64,000 nt of DNA from Candidatus Methylobacter favarea (GCF_902806695.1 NZ_CADCXN010000113.1:37844-101843), one strand, 5' to 3'; positions 39,109 through 47,828 are shown, numbered from the stretch's first letter. The notes: generated by a model from the letters alone, not told the origin. Made by a program: numbers and translations.

Positions 39109-39347
39109 AAGCAGAATATGATCTCTCCCAAATGAAATCGCGAAAAAACCCCTATGCTTCCAAACTTAAGAAATCGGTTACTATCCGGTTGGGCGAGGAT
39201 GTGGTCGATTATTTCAAAGAAATGGCTGAAGGGACTGGTGTACCTTATCAAAGTCTCATCAATTTATATCTTCGGGACTGTATGCGCCAGCATCGGACAA
39301 TTGATATTTCTTGGCAGTCAAATTCAAAAACAATTTCGAGCCAATAA
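39105..39347 (+). CDS. brnA: BrnA family antitoxin
   Basis: An 80-residue partner of BrnT. The C-terminal half (SVTIRLGEDVVDYFKEMAEGTGVPYQSLINLYLRD-type pattern) is the ribbon-helix-helix DNA-binding domain, and the N-terminal part binds the toxin. It probably represses its own operon. Four-base overlap with brnT gives coupled expression. Toxin-antitoxin cassettes are common in integrons, where they stabilise the array. Confidence 0.88.
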   Translation: MKAEYDLSQMKSRKNPYASKLKKSVTIRLGEDVVDYFKEMAEGTGVPYQSLINLYLRDCMRQHRTIDISWQSNSKTISSQ

Positions 39348-39430
39348 AAAGACGTTGTGATTCTTATCCCGCATTCGGGCACAACAAATCTTTTTGGTTG
39401 CTGGTAATTAGGCATTGGTTAAATCGCGGA

Positions 39431-39515
39431 GCCTAACAAGTCGGTCAAAGGGACGCGCCGCCCGTTGGCGGTTTTGAAATTCAGTTTTTTATCAAGGTTT
39501 GGCGGCTTCGTTTAA
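39431..39515 (+). repeat. partial attC site
   Basis: GCCTAACAAGTCGGTCAAAG at 39431 is a characteristic left half of an attC site, and GCGCCGCCCGTTGGCGG follows. The matching GTTAGGC right end is not found before the REP repeat at 39516. The site appears truncated, probably by the REP/transposase unit that follows. Confidence 0.55.
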
Positions 39516-39554
39516 GCCCGCGTAGGTCCGATTAGCGCAGCGTAATCGGACGCA
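39516..39554 (+). repeat. REP hairpin, left
   Basis: A 39-base sequence containing the palindrome GTCCGATTA-GCGCAGCG-TAATCGGAC. Its exact reverse complement is at 40137-40175, on the other side of the transposase remnant. Confidence 0.8.
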
Positions 39555-39605
39555 TGTTGTTGAGACAAGCGTTATCATCGCGGTTTTCCAAAACAGGAAA
39601 GGGGT

Positions 39606-40135
39606 ATGCCAAACTATAGACGCGCATTCATCCCAGGAGGAACTTGGTTCTTTACGGTAAACCTGCTACGGCGACATCACAACGGTCTGCTTATTCGCGA
39701 GATCAGTTTGCTGCGCGAAATAGTGAGACGGGTCCGCGAACGCCACCCTTTTCAAATCGACGCTTGGGTCGTTTTGCCGGAACATTTGCATTGCGTGTTA
39801 ACCTTGCCACCCGGCGATAGCGATTTCAGCATGCGATGGCGATTGATTAAAAGCGGGTTTTCACGTGCGTTACCTAAACCGAGCGACGGTCTGACGTACG
39901 AAAAGCAGCCGGAGAACGAGGCATATGGCAGCGGCATTACTGGGAGCATTTCATCCGCGACGACTCCAATTATCAACGTCATGTCGATTATGTTCATGTA
40001 AATCCCTTGAAACATGGACGCGTCAAACGTGTGGCGGATTGGCCTTATTCGACTTTTCATCGCTATGTCGCCAAAGGTGTTTACCCACTTGATTGGTGCG
40101 GTGATGTCAATTCCGTGGTGGATGGCTATGAATGA
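39606..40135 (+). pseudogene. REP-associated tyrosine transposase (RAYT), frameshifted
   Basis: A Y1 transposase of the IS200-like RAYT group. The start MPNYRRAFIPGGTWFFTVNL is typical, and the HUH metal motif is PEHLHCVLTL (near residue 60). About codon 100 the frame shifts; the continuing sense is IWQRHYWEHFIRDDSNY, HVDYVHVNPLKHGRVKR and WPYSTFHRYV in another frame, ending at TGA 40133. The catalytic Tyr lies in this second part. One indel near 39900-39920 therefore splits the gene. Its position between inverted REPs is the classic REPtron arrangement. Confidence 0.8.
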
Positions 40136-40136
40136 T

Positions 40137-40175
40137 ATGCGTCCGATTACGCTGCGCTAATCGGACCTACGCGGG
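40137..40175 (-). repeat. REP hairpin, right
   Basis: Exact inverted copy of the repeat at 39516-39554, starting two bases after the transposase stop. Confidence 0.8.
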
Positions 40176-40336
40176 TTGAACAAAATACTATGAACCGGAG
40201 GGCTGTAAAGCTGTAGGGTGGATTCACCGTTAGGCAATCCGCCATAATCGGAGTCTTGATCCTGATTCCCCACTCAGACTTTTCCAAGCGGTTCTTATGT
40301 CCAATTTCCGATTGTTTTTGATATTGTGCGTTGATT

Positions 40337-40361
40337 GGCGGTTTGCTGTCGCGAAACCGCC
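40337..40361 (-). terminator. hairpin downstream of rlmD
   Basis: GGCGGTTT pairs with AAACCGCC over a 9-base loop, about 20 bases past the rlmD stop. No U-tract follows, so termination here is only possible. Confidence 0.3.
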
Positions 40362-40381
40362 CTAAGCAATAAATCACATTT

Positions 40382-41716
40382 TTATTTTTCAAACAAAGCA
40401 ATCGACTCTACATGCCCCGTTTGCGGAAACATATCCATCACGCCGGCTTTGATCAATTTATAGCCCAGTTCATTGACCAGAATACCGGCATCGCGGGCGA
40501 GCGTTGAGGGATTGCAGGACACATAGAGAATCTGCCCTGGATTCCATTTTTTAAAATAATGCAAAACTTCCGAGGCCCCTGCCCTGGAAGGATCCAGCAT
40601 GATTTTGTTATATTTTTGCTTTGCCCAGGTCTGGTCGCTGATATCCTTGCTCAAATCCGCGGCATAAAATTCAACATTGGTTATGCTGTTATGGCGCGCA
40701 TTTTCCTTGGCATGATTGATCAGCGGCTGATCGCCTTCGACGCCCACCACGCGACCGGCAAATTTCGCCATTGGCAAAGTAAAATTGCCCAGACCGCAAA
40801 ACAGATCCAGCACAGTATCGTTTTTATTCAGGTTGAAGGCATTCAAAACCCGGTTGATCATTTGCCGGTTGATTTCATAATTAACCTGCGTAAACATGGC
40901 GGGCCTGAATTTGAATTCTATGTTTTGATCCGGCAGCGCATAGGTCGGTATAACTTCCGGCTCGCCCTCCAGCGGCACGATGGAATCCGGCCCTTTGGCT
41001 TGCAGGCACAGGGTAATGTTATGGTCTTTGGCAAAATTTTTCATGCGTTCCTGGTCGGCAGCGGTCGGCGGCTCCAGCACACGAATAGCCAGCACGCACT
41101 GCTCATCCCCGATCGCCGCTTCTATCTGCGGAATTTTATCGCGGATGCTTAAGTGGCCGATCATTTCTGATAACGCCGTCAGCTTGGCGCCCACGATCGG
41201 GTGCATCACGATACAACTGTCTATTTCAGCTAAATAAGGATGCCGCCGTTCCCGGAAACCCACCAGCACCCGGTTTTTTTTAGCGACATATTTAACGCCC
41301 ATCCGGGCCTTGCGGCGATAACCCCAGTGCGGGCCTTCCAGCGGCTGCCAAAGCTCAGGAATTTCAACCTTGCCGATGCGCCTGAATTGCTCTTTAAGCA
41401 AGTCCTGCTTGATTCTGATTTGCGCAGATGACTCGACATGCTGAAAACTGCAGCCCCCGCATACGCCGTAATGCGCGCATTGGGCATCGGCCCTGTCATC
41501 GGCCCGGCTTAGCAGCTTGACGACTTTGCCTTCGGCATAATCGCGGCGGCTTTCGGTATAAATAAATTCCACGTCTTCGCCGGGCAGCGCCGCATCTATA
41601 AATACCGCTTTGCCGTCTACATGAGCCACACCGCGCCCGTCATGGGCCAAGGATTCTATCGTGGCTTTAACCGGCGTTTCAGGCAGCTGTTTCTTTCTTG
41701 ATCGTTTGCGCGTCAT
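40382..41716 (-). CDS. rlmD: 23S rRNA (uracil(1939)-C(5))-methyltransferase
   Basis: A 444-residue RNA methyltransferase. The N-terminal TRAM domain (ATIESLAHDGRGVAHVDGKAV-type, residues about 18-75) is followed by the iron-sulfur Cys cluster (CAHYGVCGGCSFQH, about residues 83-96). The catalytic domain has LDLFCGLGNFTLPMA (SAM site) and LYVSCNPSTLARD with the nucleophile Cys. The frame runs further upstream, but ATG 41714-41716 begins the conserved protein three bases after the ydbL stop. Fourth Cys ligand is later in the chain. Confidence 0.94.
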   Translation of the reverse strand: MTRKRSRKKQLPETPVKATIESLAHDGRGVAHVDGKAVFIDAALPGEDVEFIYTESRRDYAEGKVVKLLSRADDRADAQCAHYGVCGGCSFQHVESSAQIRIKQDLLKEQFRRIGKVEIPELWQPLEGPHWGYRRKARMGVKYVAKKNRVLVGFRERRHPYLAEIDSCIVMHPIVGAKLTALSEMIGHLSIRDKIPQIEAAIGDEQCVLAIRVLEPPTAADQERMKNFAKDHNITLCLQAKGPDSIVPLEGEPEVIPTYALPDQNIEFKFRPAMFTQVNYEINRQMINRVLNAFNLNKNDTVLDLFCGLGNFTLPMAKFAGRVVGVEGDQPLINHAKENARHNSITNVEFYAADLSKDISDQTWAKQKYNKIMLDPSRAGASEVLHYFKKWNPGQILYVSCNPSTLARDAGILVNELGYKLIKAGVMDMFPQTGHVESIALFEK

Positions 41717-41718
41717 GC

Positions 41719-42318
41719 CTATTTTTGCTTCCAGCTTCCAGCCGCCTGATACCACCAGCCCGGCTTGGCATTGCTTATCCAGCGGGCCGCGAAAGTGGCT
41801 TTGATTTGTGCGGCCCATTCAGGATGCCCGTTAGCATTGGCAATGGCCTGATAAAGCTTTTGCCGGTCTGCATTTTCTGCGGCCACCAGTTTATTGATCT
41901 TGTTTCTGTCCTGAAGCGGTACGCTGGAAGGATCTCTGACCGCTAAAAAGCCGTCGGCCTGGATGCCGATTACACCGCTGGCGTACAAAGGTTGCAGCGC
42001 TGAAAAACGGCTTTCCATTGCCGCGCGTATCTGCCTGATTTCTGCACTGTCGATAGCTAAATCAGCCGCAGCCTGGGCAGGCGAAATAACGGCATTGGCG
42101 GCAATATCCAGCCAGTGAAAAGCAGCCGCCTGCCAGTCAGGCAAACTTGACTCCGGCTTGGGCACAGTTTTTTCAGGCTCGGACTGCGGCGGTGTAACGC
42201 TCTGGATGTCTTTGATGATTTCATCGGCCGCTTTTTCAGCAGCGGCGGCAGGAAAGTAAATATTAATCGTGACGCAGGCCGTCAACACTAATAAGCCAAA
42301 TGCGGATAGTCTTTTCAT
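41719..42318 (-). CDS. ydbL: YdbL family protein (DUF1318)
   Basis: A 199-residue exported protein. The signal sequence ends in LTAC, giving a lipoprotein, and the conserved start of the mature chain is VTINIYFPAAAAEKAAD. The C-terminal DUF1318 domain includes RFSALQPLYASGVIGIQADGFLAVRD and a typical NADRQKLYQAIA motif. In E. coli YdbL is encoded with YdbH and YnbE, a set implicated in phospholipid transport between membranes. Here it follows ydbH by 12 bases. The ATG at 42316-42318 is preferred over the one four codons upstream. Confidence 0.85.
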   Translation of the reverse strand: MKRLSAFGLLVLTACVTINIYFPAAAAEKAADEIIKDIQSVTPPQSEPEKTVPKPESSLPDWQAAAFHWLDIAANAVISPAQAAADLAIDSAEIRQIRAAMESRFSALQPLYASGVIGIQADGFLAVRDPSSVPLQDRNKINKLVAAENADRQKLYQAIANANGHPEWAAQIKATFAARWISNAKPGWWYQAAGSWKQK

Positions 42319-42330
42319 AATCTTTCTCAA

Positions 42331-44370
42331 TTATTCTATGATTACTTCGTCTGATGCCGTAATGCGGCTTAAGCGCTCCATCAATACGTCCCAGTCGACC
42401 TGGGGATTATAGCCGATTACATTAATTCTCGGCAGACCGCCGCCGGTAATAATGGCATAACCCGAACCGGTTGCTTCTACACCCATTAATTGACAGACAC
42501 CGTCATGCAAATAACAGCCCAGGCCGAGTTTGCCGTAGCCGAAGGTTTCAAACAGGCTTAAGAAACTTCGGGACAATACGCCGGCAGCGCCTCCGCCGCC
42601 GATGCTGGCAATGCTTTTTACCGCTTTTTGGCTGATCCTGTGAGTCGAATCATCGTCATCCGGCGTTCCCAGCCAGGCGAAAAAACTGAGCGGCCGCCAG
42701 TTTTCCAAGGTTAATTCCCTGACAAATCCTGACAGCTTGCCGGTAATGCTGCCAAATTTAAACTTGCCGGTTAATTGCTCGAGATCCAGATTGTCAATTT
42801 CCACATCGCTGTGAAATCTTGAAATATCAGTAAATAATCCTGATGCAGCAAGATTGCTGATCTTAACTGCACCATCAAAAACTTTTATGATCAGCTCCCC
42901 GCCCAGACGCAAGGTTTTGTCCCGGTAAGTCACGCCGGGAATAGCGCCGCTAATGGTTCCCGACAGCGGCGTCCAGTTTAAAGCCCTGGACAACTGCTCC
43001 AGCGACACATTGCTCATATTGCCGTCGAAGTAAATCTCGGGCTCTTGCTGTTTTTTTGCCTGCAAACTAAATTGATTAATGGCGATTGTCCCGCCCAGAA
43101 AAGGCAGCCTGGTTTTTTCAAGAACCTTGAAACTGTTTGCCTTGCTCAGAAATAAAAGTCTGGCCGGCCCTATAGGCAAATTGCGGACATTCAGTTGCTG
43201 CCAGGACAAATCTGACGGTTTATCAAATGACTCATCGACAGACCAGTTAATCGTGCCCACACCGCCCCTGACTCCGGCGCGGCCTGCGGCATCTTTAATT
43301 TCAAGGTTACTGACTGCCGCCGACAAAGCGGTTAGCGATTGTTGGACAATAGAAAAATCAGCTTGCAAATTACCCGCCAGTGAAACACCTTCCCAGGCAG
43401 TCTGCTCAAAGAACGGCTTCAGATAAACTGAAGACAATAGCTGCAGATCTTCGCTGCGCAGCGACAAATCGGCTTTTTCTATGTTTACGCCATCCTTATA
43501 ACTGACAATCCCATTGCCGCTTAAATCAGCAGCCAGAGAATGGCTATAATTTGCCGACTGGATTTCAATTCGTTTGCTGGCTTCATCCCACCTGCCCTGC
43601 GCATCCCAACTTATACTTTGTTTGCCGGCGTCAAGATAAAGCGGCTCGATATAAAGCGCGCCCTCGATCAGGCTGGACTGATTTTGCCAGCGCCATCCAT
43701 TTTTATGGTTTTGAGCATTCACATGTGTTTTCAGCGTTAATGACTCCGTAGCAAAGCGGCCGTCTTTTGTCTGCACGGTCAGGCCGTCAAGCCGGGCATT
43801 CAGTGAAAATGTCTTTAAGAATGTCTGACTGCCGGACGCATCCAGCTTAAAACTGATTTTGCCCCCTGTAGGGTCAAAGGATTTTAGCTGCAACAGTTTC
43901 CGGATTAACCTGCCGTCCACAGCCTTGGCATTAACCTGCAACCGCCACTGATTGCCCTGCTCATCGCCGTCAACGGCAAATGTACCGCCGGCCAGTTGCA
44001 AACCGGTCAGCTTGAGTGAAGTGCGGTTCTGGCTTATTAAAAATGAGAAATTAAACGATGGCGACTGCCAGCGCTTTGAATGAATCTTCGCCCTGCCCTG
44101 TCTGCACAATAATTCCTCGTTGCGCCAGCTAAAGGCAGTACAGCGGATATTGACCAGCTTCAGATCATTAAAAGGTTTCGGCAAACTGAGTTGATCGATG
44201 GTTAAAGCCAGTTTTTGCGGGCTTTGGGTTAAATCGGTCAAGGCTATGTTCACGCCTGCCAGTTTCCAGTTTTTGAAATTTATTACTCCGGCATTAATTG
44301 ATACAGCATCCAAGGCATTTGCAACGGGGAGTAATAAAATAAAAACAAGGCTTATGAAAATCCTGATCAT
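42331..44370 (-). CDS. ydbH: YdbH family AsmA-like protein
   Basis: A 679-residue exported protein with an N-terminal signal/anchor (residues about 3-19) and long repetitive beta-rich sequence of the AsmA-like group. The last 70 residues (GLGCYLHDGVCQLMG, GYAIITGGGLPRINVIGYNPQVDWD) are the family-defining C-terminus. YdbH, YhdP and TamB bridge the periplasm for phospholipid movement to the outer membrane. It is shorter than the E. coli protein (about 880), and no ynbE gene lies between it and ydbL. Confidence 0.85.
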   Translation of the reverse strand: MIRIFISLVFILLLPVANALDAVSINAGVINFKNWKLAGVNIALTDLTQSPQKLALTIDQLSLPKPFNDLKLVNIRCTAFSWRNEELLCRQGRAKIHSKRWQSPSFNFSFLISQNRTSLKLTGLQLAGGTFAVDGDEQGNQWRLQVNAKAVDGRLIRKLLQLKSFDPTGGKISFKLDASGSQTFLKTFSLNARLDGLTVQTKDGRFATESLTLKTHVNAQNHKNGWRWQNQSSLIEGALYIEPLYLDAGKQSISWDAQGRWDEASKRIEIQSANYSHSLAADLSGNGIVSYKDGVNIEKADLSLRSEDLQLLSSVYLKPFFEQTAWEGVSLAGNLQADFSIVQQSLTALSAAVSNLEIKDAAGRAGVRGGVGTINWSVDESFDKPSDLSWQQLNVRNLPIGPARLLFLSKANSFKVLEKTRLPFLGGTIAINQFSLQAKKQQEPEIYFDGNMSNVSLEQLSRALNWTPLSGTISGAIPGVTYRDKTLRLGGELIIKVFDGAVKISNLAASGLFTDISRFHSDVEIDNLDLEQLTGKFKFGSITGKLSGFVRELTLENWRPLSFFAWLGTPDDDDSTHRISQKAVKSIASIGGGGAAGVLSRSFLSLFETFGYGKLGLGCYLHDGVCQLMGVEATGSGYAIITGGGLPRINVIGYNPQVDWDVLMERLSRITASDEVIIE

Positions 44371-44396
44371 TAATTATGAGTTTAAGCCTTTTTGAT

Positions 44397-44594
44397 TTAA
44401 CTGAGATCTTTCGCAAAGTTATGATAGGGTTGACTCATGAAGACCTTAATTATTCTTGAAACAAACAGCGCTAAAACTGCAACAGAAAACGTAATTAAAG
44501 CCCGTGCACCTACGATAACGGCAACTGTAAGGAAAGGCAACCAGCCAAAGTCTACAACGAGAAAAAAGCGGTATTTACAGCAAGAAAGCTGCAT
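44397..44594 (-). CDS. possible small membrane protein
   Basis: A 65-codon frame with one or two hydrophobic helices (GWLPFLTVAVIVGARALITFSVAVLALFV-type, about residues 17-45) and GGAG eight bases before the ATG. No family is recognised. It could be real, but nothing outside the frame itself supports it. The stop lies 27 bases upstream of the ydbH start. Confidence 0.3.
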   Translation of the reverse strand: MQLSCCKYRFFLVVDFGWLPFLTVAVIVGARALITFSVAVLALFVSRIIKVFMSQPYHNFAKDLS

Positions 44595-44907
44595 TTAACA
44601 AACTCCCAACTTACCGTTTCCATGACGCATGCCCTTAGCGGTGACTTGGCTATTATGGAATTTAATTAAATTATCAGCCTATTCCATAAGCAACTTTCTG
44701 GACAGATAATTTACCCAGGCCTGGTGATCCCGGCTTATTTACTTTGGCGCTTAAAGCGGAACAAAAGATCGGCAATTGACTAATGCTGAAGGCTTGATAG
44801 GCCTTTATCAAGAAAGATAAGACTCAGGCGAATGATTGAGAACCCGTAAACACGGCTTCATACTCTGATGAGATAATCGGCTGGACTCCAAAAGCCAAGC
44901 CTTCACA
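44595..44907. other. intergenic region, no gene seen
   Basis: About 310 bases between the small frame and the WYL regulator gene. I see neither coding sequence nor a recognisable repeat. Confidence 0.4.
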
Positions 44908-45900
44908 TCACGAGCAATACAATAAATTTAAGGCGCGCGCTGCCGCGACAAATTCCTCACGCAAAGACAGGGGTTCCAGAACCTCAACATCAGCGGCAAA
45001 ACTGCGCAGCCACCAGCGCAGTTGCAACGTGTCTTTTACCGTGGCTTGCAGTTGAAAAGATGACTCGTCAATCCGGGTAACCTGCTGATCAACGCTCAAC
45101 GGCGTTTCGGACAAATGCTTTTTTACCCGGTCATTGATTTTAAGGGTGAGTTGCATTGATTGCCCGGGAATGAGTGGATAGTCGAACTCACCTTCGGCAA
45201 TATAACGATCTAATGAAAAACCGCTGGGTACAGTGGTTGCCTTATCGATTAACGCGGCTTCCGAAAACCGGTGCATGGCCAGCTGTTTAATATCGTGATA
45301 ATCCCGCAGCGTGGCCGCCAAATATACGGAGCTTCCTTTAAATATCAGGCCCAAAGGATTAACTTCGTAGGTTTTGAGTTCATCCTTGCGGGGCCGATAG
45401 GTAGCTGTGAAGCGGCGGCTTTTCAAAAGCGCCTCGTAAACCACCGTCAGTACGGCGTCATCAATCCTGGCCGGTAATAAGGTTTGGGTGTTGGAAATAA
45501 TGCGCACCTTATCAGCCCAGTTCGCCAAAGGCGTGGCTTTTAAAGTACGGTCGGCCAAAGTGAAGTAAGCGGCCAACTGGTCTTTAACGGAGTGCGGCAA
45601 TAAATGCTTTAAAAACTGCTCAACCAGCTTGAAAGTCAGCGCCTCATCCGCCGTCATCAAGGGTAATTGCAAGCGCGGCGCATGCTTCGGCCAGAACCAG
45701 CATAAGGGTTTGGAACCTTCGGAACTGGTAAATGGAAACAAACCGGAGGCGGACAGTTTATTCAAATCCCGCTGCACTGTTCGGATATCCATTTGGTAGC
45801 CTTTATCCCGCAGCTTTTTCAGCAAATCGGGCGTGGAAATGCTGCCCGGCGCTCTCGGGATTAAGAGCAGCATTTGGAAGTAGCGGAGGAGGGTGTTCAT
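44908..45900 (-). CDS. WYL domain transcriptional regulator
   Basis: A 330-residue regulator. The N-terminal 60 residues are a winged helix-turn-helix (STPDLLKKLRDKGYQMDIRTVQRDLNKLSASGLF). The middle WYL domain spans about residues 150-215 (TATYRPRKDELKTYEVNPLGLIF, SVYLAATL), and the C-terminal WCX extension follows (LRWWLRSFAADVEVLEPLSLREE). WYL domains sense nucleic acids or nucleotides and frequently control defence systems. It is last in a run of minus-strand genes with a toxin-antitoxin pair and nuclease/ATPase genes, so it may regulate them. Confidence 0.88.
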   Translation of the reverse strand: MNTLLRYFQMLLLIPRAPGSISTPDLLKKLRDKGYQMDIRTVQRDLNKLSASGLFPFTSSEGSKPLCWFWPKHAPRLQLPLMTADEALTFKLVEQFLKHLLPHSVKDQLAAYFTLADRTLKATPLANWADKVRIISNTQTLLPARIDDAVLTVVYEALLKSRRFTATYRPRKDELKTYEVNPLGLIFKGSSVYLAATLRDYHDIKQLAMHRFSEAALIDKATTVPSGFSLDRYIAEGEFDYPLIPGQSMQLTLKINDRVKKHLSETPLSVDQQVTRIDESSFQLQATVKDTLQLRWWLRSFAADVEVLEPLSLREEFVAAARALNLLYCS

Positions 45901-45927
45901 TGATGAGATAAGCGCCAGGGTTGGTAT

Positions 45928-46278
45928 TTAAGTTGCCTCGAACTCATCACGTTGATAAAACACCTGCCCGACACGCTGGATATGATCCAATAAATCGGTA
46001 TTATCAATTTGCGCGTGCAGTGATAAATCCACCGTGTAAGGCAGCAGTAAATCGTCTATTTCTGTTTCAATCCGGTCAAGCCGGGTATAGGTTAAGGCAT
46101 CGCCGAACAGCGTCAGATCAATATCAGAGCCGGGGCGGTATGTACCCTTTGCCCGCGAGCCATACAAAACGGCTTGCCTGATCTCCGGGTGCCGGGCAAA
46201 CACCTTCTGAATGGCGCTGATTGTGTGCGGTTTTAATCCGAACCGGTCATTCGCTGAAGCTGTGTCAATCGTCATCAT
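45928..46278 (-). CDS. mntA: MntA-type nucleotidyltransferase antitoxin
   Basis: A 116-residue minimal nucleotidyltransferase. The motif GSRAKGTYRPGSDIDL has exactly the GSX10DXD arrangement (Gly40, Ser41, Asp52, Asp54). Such proteins neutralise their HEPN toxin by adding AMP residues to a Tyr. The start at 46276-46278 overlaps the end of hepT by 14 bases. This antitoxin lies downstream of the toxin, as in many type VII modules. Confidence 0.88.
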   Translation of the reverse strand: MMTIDTASANDRFGLKPHTISAIQKVFARHPEIRQAVLYGSRAKGTYRPGSDIDLTLFGDALTYTRLDRIETEIDDLLLPYTVDLSLHAQIDNTDLLDHIQRVGQVFYQRDEFEAT

Positions 46279-46675
46279 TCGGCAAATTCCGCAGGGTGTC
46301 TCGCAGCTCGACAAACAATCCGAAAAAGCGCTGCTTTATGTTAGCGGCGATCGAATCCGCTGTTTCCTGATTATAGGTATGGCTGGTGCGGTTGCGATCG
46401 CGAATCATATCCATCCAGCTATCGCCGTCCCGGATTAATTCCAGCTTGAACGCCGCCCGGGTTGCATCCTTCGAGCCGTGAATATTTTGATGACCCTTTT
46501 CCAGCAAATAATCGCGCAAGACATTCCATGCCAACTCATGCGTATACTCAAACGCCTGAATCAAGCCCTGCTCTTCCAGCTCGTTAAGCTCGCCTTTATC
46601 GATAAATTTTGTTAACTGCGCAAGCGCGTTTTGATAATTGGCAAAGCGTTGTTTCCAGCGGGAGTCTTGGATCAT
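46265..46675 (-). CDS. hepT: HepT-type HEPN ribonuclease toxin
   Basis: A 136-residue all-alpha HEPN-domain protein (HI0074 family). It has the full RX4HXY motif: Arg94, His99 and Tyr101 in RNRTSHTY. Arg and His form the RNase site; Tyr is the target of AMP addition by MntA. Other family features are EEQGLIQAFEYTHELAWNVL and DATRAAFKLELI. Together with the overlapping mntA it is a complete HepT-MntA toxin-antitoxin module, possibly acting on tRNA and in phage defence. Confidence 0.88.
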   Translation of the reverse strand: MIQDSRWKQRFANYQNALAQLTKFIDKGELNELEEQGLIQAFEYTHELAWNVLRDYLLEKGHQNIHGSKDATRAAFKLELIRDGDSWMDMIRDRNRTSHTYNQETADSIAANIKQRFFGLFVELRDTLRNLPNDDD

Positions 46676-46781
46676 GGATGATAAGGTGTTTAGAATGCAG
46701 TGGCTAAGAATAGATTGGTTTTTAATACATTATTAAATGGTGGTTCGTGGATGAGTAACCATCCTATAAGTTCTAATCTAC

Positions 46782-47646
46782 TTACTCATCGAATTCTATT
46801 GGTAAATACGCCTTGCTAATTAATTTTGGACTGTTGTCCTGAAAAACTTGACCTCTACCATGAGGTTTTACCAAAAAACGAATCGCATCCTTAACATCAA
46901 TGTCGGAGGAAGTATTGTTTCCATACGCGACTCTGCTCGAACCTATTTTATTAACAGGATTAAATAGTGTTAAAGCAGAGGCTGCACAAACAATAAGCTC
47001 ATCGCGTTTGCATAAGCTTTCCACATCCAGTTGCATCATACTATTCATAAAGTTAAGATCTATCAGCGTACTGGGCATCCAGTCCATAATATTTCTATAC
47101 GCCAGTACCCAAACTATATTGGTCCTCCAGTGGAGCATCTCAAGAGATCGGTCATTGCAAGTTCCGCCAATCTCACACGCGCCAAAAATTACTCCCTCAA
47201 CCCTTCTGCCTTTATTCTGTTCCACGGCATTACCTATAATATCGCTTATCCTCGAGAAGTTTATATTTCCTAAACGCTTTCCATAGCCATGAGATGCAAC
47301 GTAAATAAATAATCGATCTTGTTGAGCTGTCAGCAAGTGATCTAAGGATTTTTCAAAACTTTTTGCATCGTTAAAGTTCATGTAGTAAACCTGAACTTCT
47401 TCATTCAAGCGTGACAGCCCTTCAAAGAAAGGTAATACAGATGCCTGATTTCCGTTTTGCTCATCTAAATTCCACCAAATATTTTCTAAGAGACTGTTTG
47501 GAAATTATTAAACCAGACCACGTCTGGCGTGGCATCTGACCATAAACATCAATTTAGCAATTAGAAAACCCCAAAGCCTTGCCCCATCTGGCCTGGCTTC
47601 GGAGTTTCCAAACAGCTTCTAAAATTAGTATTGCTTTATTCGCCAT
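46782..47646 (-). pseudogene. caspase-like (C14/CHAT-type) protease gene split by a MITE
   Basis: The 3' part (46782-47489) and the 5' part (47620-47646 onward) join into one frame if the 130-bp repeat at 47490-47619 and one TAA duplicate are removed. The reconstruction begins MANKAILILENIWWNLDEQN (start ATG 47644-47646) and has 243 residues. A caspase-type dyad is suggested by His75 in YVASHGYG and Cys113 in IFGACEIGG. As it stands, an internal stop lies in the insertion; a TTG start at 47408 would give a 208-residue protein that still holds both residues. Family assignment rests on these motifs alone. Confidence 0.7.
47490..47619. mobile_element. 130-bp MITE with TAA target duplication
   Basis: Terminal repeats GAGACTGTTTGGAAA (from 47490) and, on the other strand from 47619, GAAGCTGTTTGGAAA match at 13 of 15 positions. 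TAA flanks both sides (47487-47489 and 47620-47622). No coding capacity. A TNA target and GA-NCTGTT tips are like IS5 family elements such as the one at 18265. Confidence 0.8.
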
Positions 47647-47828
47647 AATTTGTCCACTGTAAATTGAATCAGGTATTGGAATTGGAAAAGACATGAGGTA
47701 CAAACAGCTTTATCGCTTGCCCATAGGTTCATCATCAATCTAGGGGTAAAGCGTTGCCTCCCTAGGCTGCTGAGGCGGAACCACCTTATGAGTTAAGTTA
47801 AGCATGCAAACGAACTCTTACTATGAGT

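Noticed and set aside
39360..39420. Possible short attC ending near ATTAGGC at 39408
   Set aside because: The paired left core (GCACAAC) is weak and the span too short for a normal attC.
40559..41152. Plus-strand open frame of 197 codons
   Set aside because: Lies wholly antisense to rlmD, whose protein motifs are clear.
47796..47815. GAGTTAAGTTAAGC as a third copy of the palindromic repeat family
   Set aside because: Only a part of one tip matches and no inverted partner was found nearby.
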